A stretch of DNA of 23,318 bases from the NCBI GenBank assembly GCA_947585525.1, contig CANPXA010000006.1:1-23318 (forward strand). Direction: 5' to 3'. The notes below the pieces were generated by a model, which had not been told where the DNA came from, searched no databases, and was given only the letters and a program-made list of their open reading frames with translations. Shown here piece after piece: positions 21,755 to 23,318 of the stretch. Every line of letters begins with the position of its first letter. The first letter of the stretch is position 1. Position numbers and translations under genes: made by a program. This DNA is from an uncultured Akkermansia sp. GTDB lineage: Bacteria > Verrucomicrobiota > Verrucomicrobiia > Verrucomicrobiales > Akkermansiaceae.

Positions 21755-22474
21755 ATGTATTCGTTTCATCACAAGGTAGCGACGAGTGACGTAGGGGCAG
21801 ACGGACTGTTACGCCCCGGGGTGATAGGTTTGCTCATGCAGGATTGCAGCTCTTTCCAGTTTCAAGGGGAGCCTGTTTTCTTCAACTTTTTGCAAGAAAA
21901 TAATTTAGGTGTTTTTCTTGTCTCTCGGCAGGTGGAAATCTACCACCTGCCGGCTTATGGCGAAGATATTGAAATCTGGACGGGCATCCATGGATGCAAA
22001 GGCTTTTATGGTCTGCGAAATACAACGATACGCGATGCTTCGGGCAACCTGTGTGCGCTGAGCTTTGCTGTAGGCGCCTTTGTAAACCGCGACACAGGCA
22101 AGCCCTTCGTCCTGCCGCGAAGTGCGTACGAGAGTATCATCGACTGCGAACCCCTCCCGATGGAGTATCTCTCCCGCAAGATCACCCTGCCGGACGGTTT
22201 AGCTTTTGTGCCTCTGCGTCGCGACCGAGTGGTTCCGGGTTATGTGGATGCGAATTGCCACCTCAATGCCGGCCGTTCGTTGGATCTCGCTGTGAGTTGT
22301 ATCGACTTCTCACTCAGTCGTATGCGAGTGGAATACAAGGCTCAGGCCAAACCGGGAGCCGATCTTTTGCTGGAGTCCGCTTCACTCTCCCCCAACCACG
22401 TTTTCATGAGGCTCCGTTCCCCGCAAGACGAAGCTACTGTTTTCTCAACCTACGAATTCTGCGGTTCGGTATAG
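21755..22474 (+). CDS. Acyl-ACP thioesterase (FatA/FatB-like, double hotdog)
   Basis: 239 residues. Releases free fatty acids from acyl-ACP. Two hotdog halves: the first with the long helix region GLLRPGVIGLLMQDCSSFQFQGE and SRQVEIYHLPAYGEDIEIWT, the second with VPGYVDANCHLNAGRSLDLAVSCID. DANCHLNA (Asp165, Asn167, His169) matches the DxNxHxNN catalytic stretch of plant and bacterial FatA-type enzymes, with the last Asn replaced by Ala. Cytoplasmic. The start ATG at 21755 has GTGAGG four bases upstream, one of the few plausible ribosome sites here. It lies 48 bases after the glycosidase-like gene and converges on queE. Physiological role is open: lipid turnover or supply of special acyl chains. 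Confidence 0.8.
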   Translation: MYSFHHKVATSDVGADGLLRPGVIGLLMQDCSSFQFQGEPVFFNFLQENNLGVFLVSRQVEIYHLPAYGEDIEIWTGIHGCKGFYGLRNTTIRDASGNLCALSFAVGAFVNRDTGKPFVLPRSAYESIIDCEPLPMEYLSRKITLPDGLAFVPLRRDRVVPGYVDANCHLNAGRSLDLAVSCIDFSLSRMRVEYKAQAKPGADLLLESASLSPNHVFMRLRSPQDEATVFSTYEFCGSV

Positions 22475-22490
22475 GTGTTTTTTCAACACC
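22474..22490. terminator. Small hairpin between converging thioesterase and queE genes
   Basis: GGTGTT (22474-22479) and AACACC (22485-22490) pair across both stop codons. The stem is short and lacks a T run, so any termination function is weakly supported. Confidence 0.25.
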
Positions 22491-23139
22491 CGCGCCGTTG
22501 GTCCCAGAGCTCGACATGAAGACGAGGAGAGAGCCTCACCCCATGGCGGAGGCACATCTCACACACTTCAGGAAGCGCCTGGCGATAGCTCTCCCGATCT
22601 GCCGCGCAAGGCATGAGTAGCAGCCGCTTTCGTGGGAGTCCCAAGGACTCGATCTCCGCCCAATCCTCCTCCCCGCGTACGACGAATTTGAACCATGCCT
22701 CGGGCAAGGAGACGAACGACGAAAGGATTTCCGGGAGTAGGGAGGCGTTATTTTCTGAATGCCGTAACTTGGGTGACACATTCCATTGGTTCACCCTTCG
22801 AGCTAGGATGGGTGAAGGTGCCAGAGTGCCATTCGTTTCGACCTCAATGATGGAATTTTCCGGCAGGAGAGAACACAAATTTTCCAACTTTTCTGTTTGC
22901 AAAAGGGGTTCCCCGCCCGTGATGACAAAGTGGCGGCAGTCAAAAGCGAGCATCCGTCGAGCCACTTCTTCTTCCGTCAATTCCAGTCCTGTCTCCCATG
23001 AGTACTTTGTGTCGCACCACGAGCAGCGTCTGTTGCAACCGGCAAGCCTTAGAAAAACAGCCGGGTCCCCTGCTCGCGTCCCTTCCCCTTGCAGCGAATA
23101 AAACACCTCCGCCTCCCCATCTATCTGAGCGACCCTCAT
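22483..23139 (-). CDS. queE: 7-carboxy-7-deazaguanine synthase QueE
   Basis: 218 residues, a radical-SAM enzyme that converts 6-carboxytetrahydropterin to 7-carboxy-7-deazaguanine on the way to queuosine. The iron-sulfur cluster motif is CNRRCSWC (CxxxCxxC; Cys35, 39, 42) right after VFYSLQGEGTRAG, which is typical of QueE. FVITGGEPLLQ follows. No queC, queD or queF is adjacent. Two starts are possible: ATG at 23139, given here, with AGGAG nine bases upstream; or the GTG just before it (23142), which lies exactly 6 bases from a possible -10 box and would fit the leaderless pattern of this region. The difference is one residue. Confidence 0.92.
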   Translation of the reverse strand: MRVAQIDGEAEVFYSLQGEGTRAGDPAVFLRLAGCNRRCSWCDTKYSWETGLELTEEEVARRMLAFDCRHFVITGGEPLLQTEKLENLCSLLPENSIIEVETNGTLAPSPILARRVNQWNVSPKLRHSENNASLLPEILSSFVSLPEAWFKFVVRGEEDWAEIESLGLPRKRLLLMPCAADRESYRQALPEVCEMCLRHGVRLSPRLHVELWDQRRGC

Positions 23140-23148
23140 CACGCCCCT

Positions 23149-23177
23149 CTCCTAACACAGATCTCCCTTCATGTCAA
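23149..23177 (-). promoter_or_regulatory. Possible promoter of queE
   Basis: Perfect TTGACA (23177-23172), 17 bases, weak TAGGAG (23154-23149). No preQ1 riboswitch is seen between it and the start. Confidence 0.4.
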
Positions 23178-23241
23178 TGCGATTATCCCATTCCCGGCTC
23201 CGTGTCTGCACGAGAAGAATCTCATAAAGCCCTTTTTGAAT

Positions 23242-23313
23242 CATCCCCACGCGGATTCGAACCGCGGTTCTATGACTGAGAATCATATGTCCTAACCCCT
23301 AGACGATGGGGAC
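23242..23313 (-). tRNA. tRNA-Glu (anticodon CUC)
   Basis: 72 bases on the minus strand: acceptor GTCCCCA/TGGGGAT (closing G-U), D arm TCGTCTAGGGGTTAGGAC, anticodon stem TATGA/TCATA with loop TTCTCAG (anticodon CTC), T arm with GGTTCGAATCC and discriminator G. CCA is not encoded. Reads GAG; a separate UUC isoacceptor is needed for GAA. Confidence 0.94.
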
Positions 23314-23318
23314 AGATG

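Overview
The window looks like chromosomal housekeeping DNA from a Gram-negative bacterium. LpxA (lipid A synthesis), a queuosine-pathway enzyme and protein sequences that feel close to Verrucomicrobiota (Akkermansia-like) suggest the PVC group, but that placement is inference and no rRNA is present to confirm it. Genes are dense, often separated by 0-20 bases, and most lack a clear Shine-Dalgarno sequence.

Layout, left to right: 3' end of glutamate synthase (gltB, +); repeat block A; recJ and a membrane M50-like protease in a coupled minus-strand pair; repeat block B; an SDR-like gene and a secreted TlpA-type thioredoxin (+); repeat block C; leuS and an O6-alkylguanine-DNA alkyltransferase (+); a minus-strand operon of Lrp/AsnC regulator, aminotransferase, DUF4126 membrane protein and sugar-phosphate nucleotidyltransferase; a minus-strand thiE-mnmA pair; repeat block E (reverse orientation); an SRP (4.5S) RNA gene directly abutting rlmH (+); a minus-strand lpxA-gph pair; repeat block D; tRNA-Val(UAC); purB, a six-hairpin glycosidase-like protein and an acyl-ACP thioesterase (+); queE (-); tRNA-Glu(CUC) (-) at the right edge.

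The gene content is ordinary; the intergenic DNA is not. Five of the longest gaps hold copies of one composite, modular element. It is built from a 12-bp-arm palindrome (GGCAAACGCATT), tracts of a heptamer of the form NNNACGA, GC-rich hairpins flanked by AAATT/AATTT, and an approximately 75-110-base module of consecutive hairpins. That module occurs in both orientations and shows compensatory base changes. Four of the five copies end at the -35 box of a neighbouring gene; the fifth, between two converging genes, ends in a terminator-like hairpin.

A second theme is promoter geometry. Candidate sigma70-type promoters (TTGNNN, 17 bases, TANNNT) lie so close to the start codons of recJ, tlpA-like, leuS, thiE and lpxA (6-7 bases after the -10 box) that their mRNAs are predicted to be leaderless. 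These promoters also decide several start codons here.
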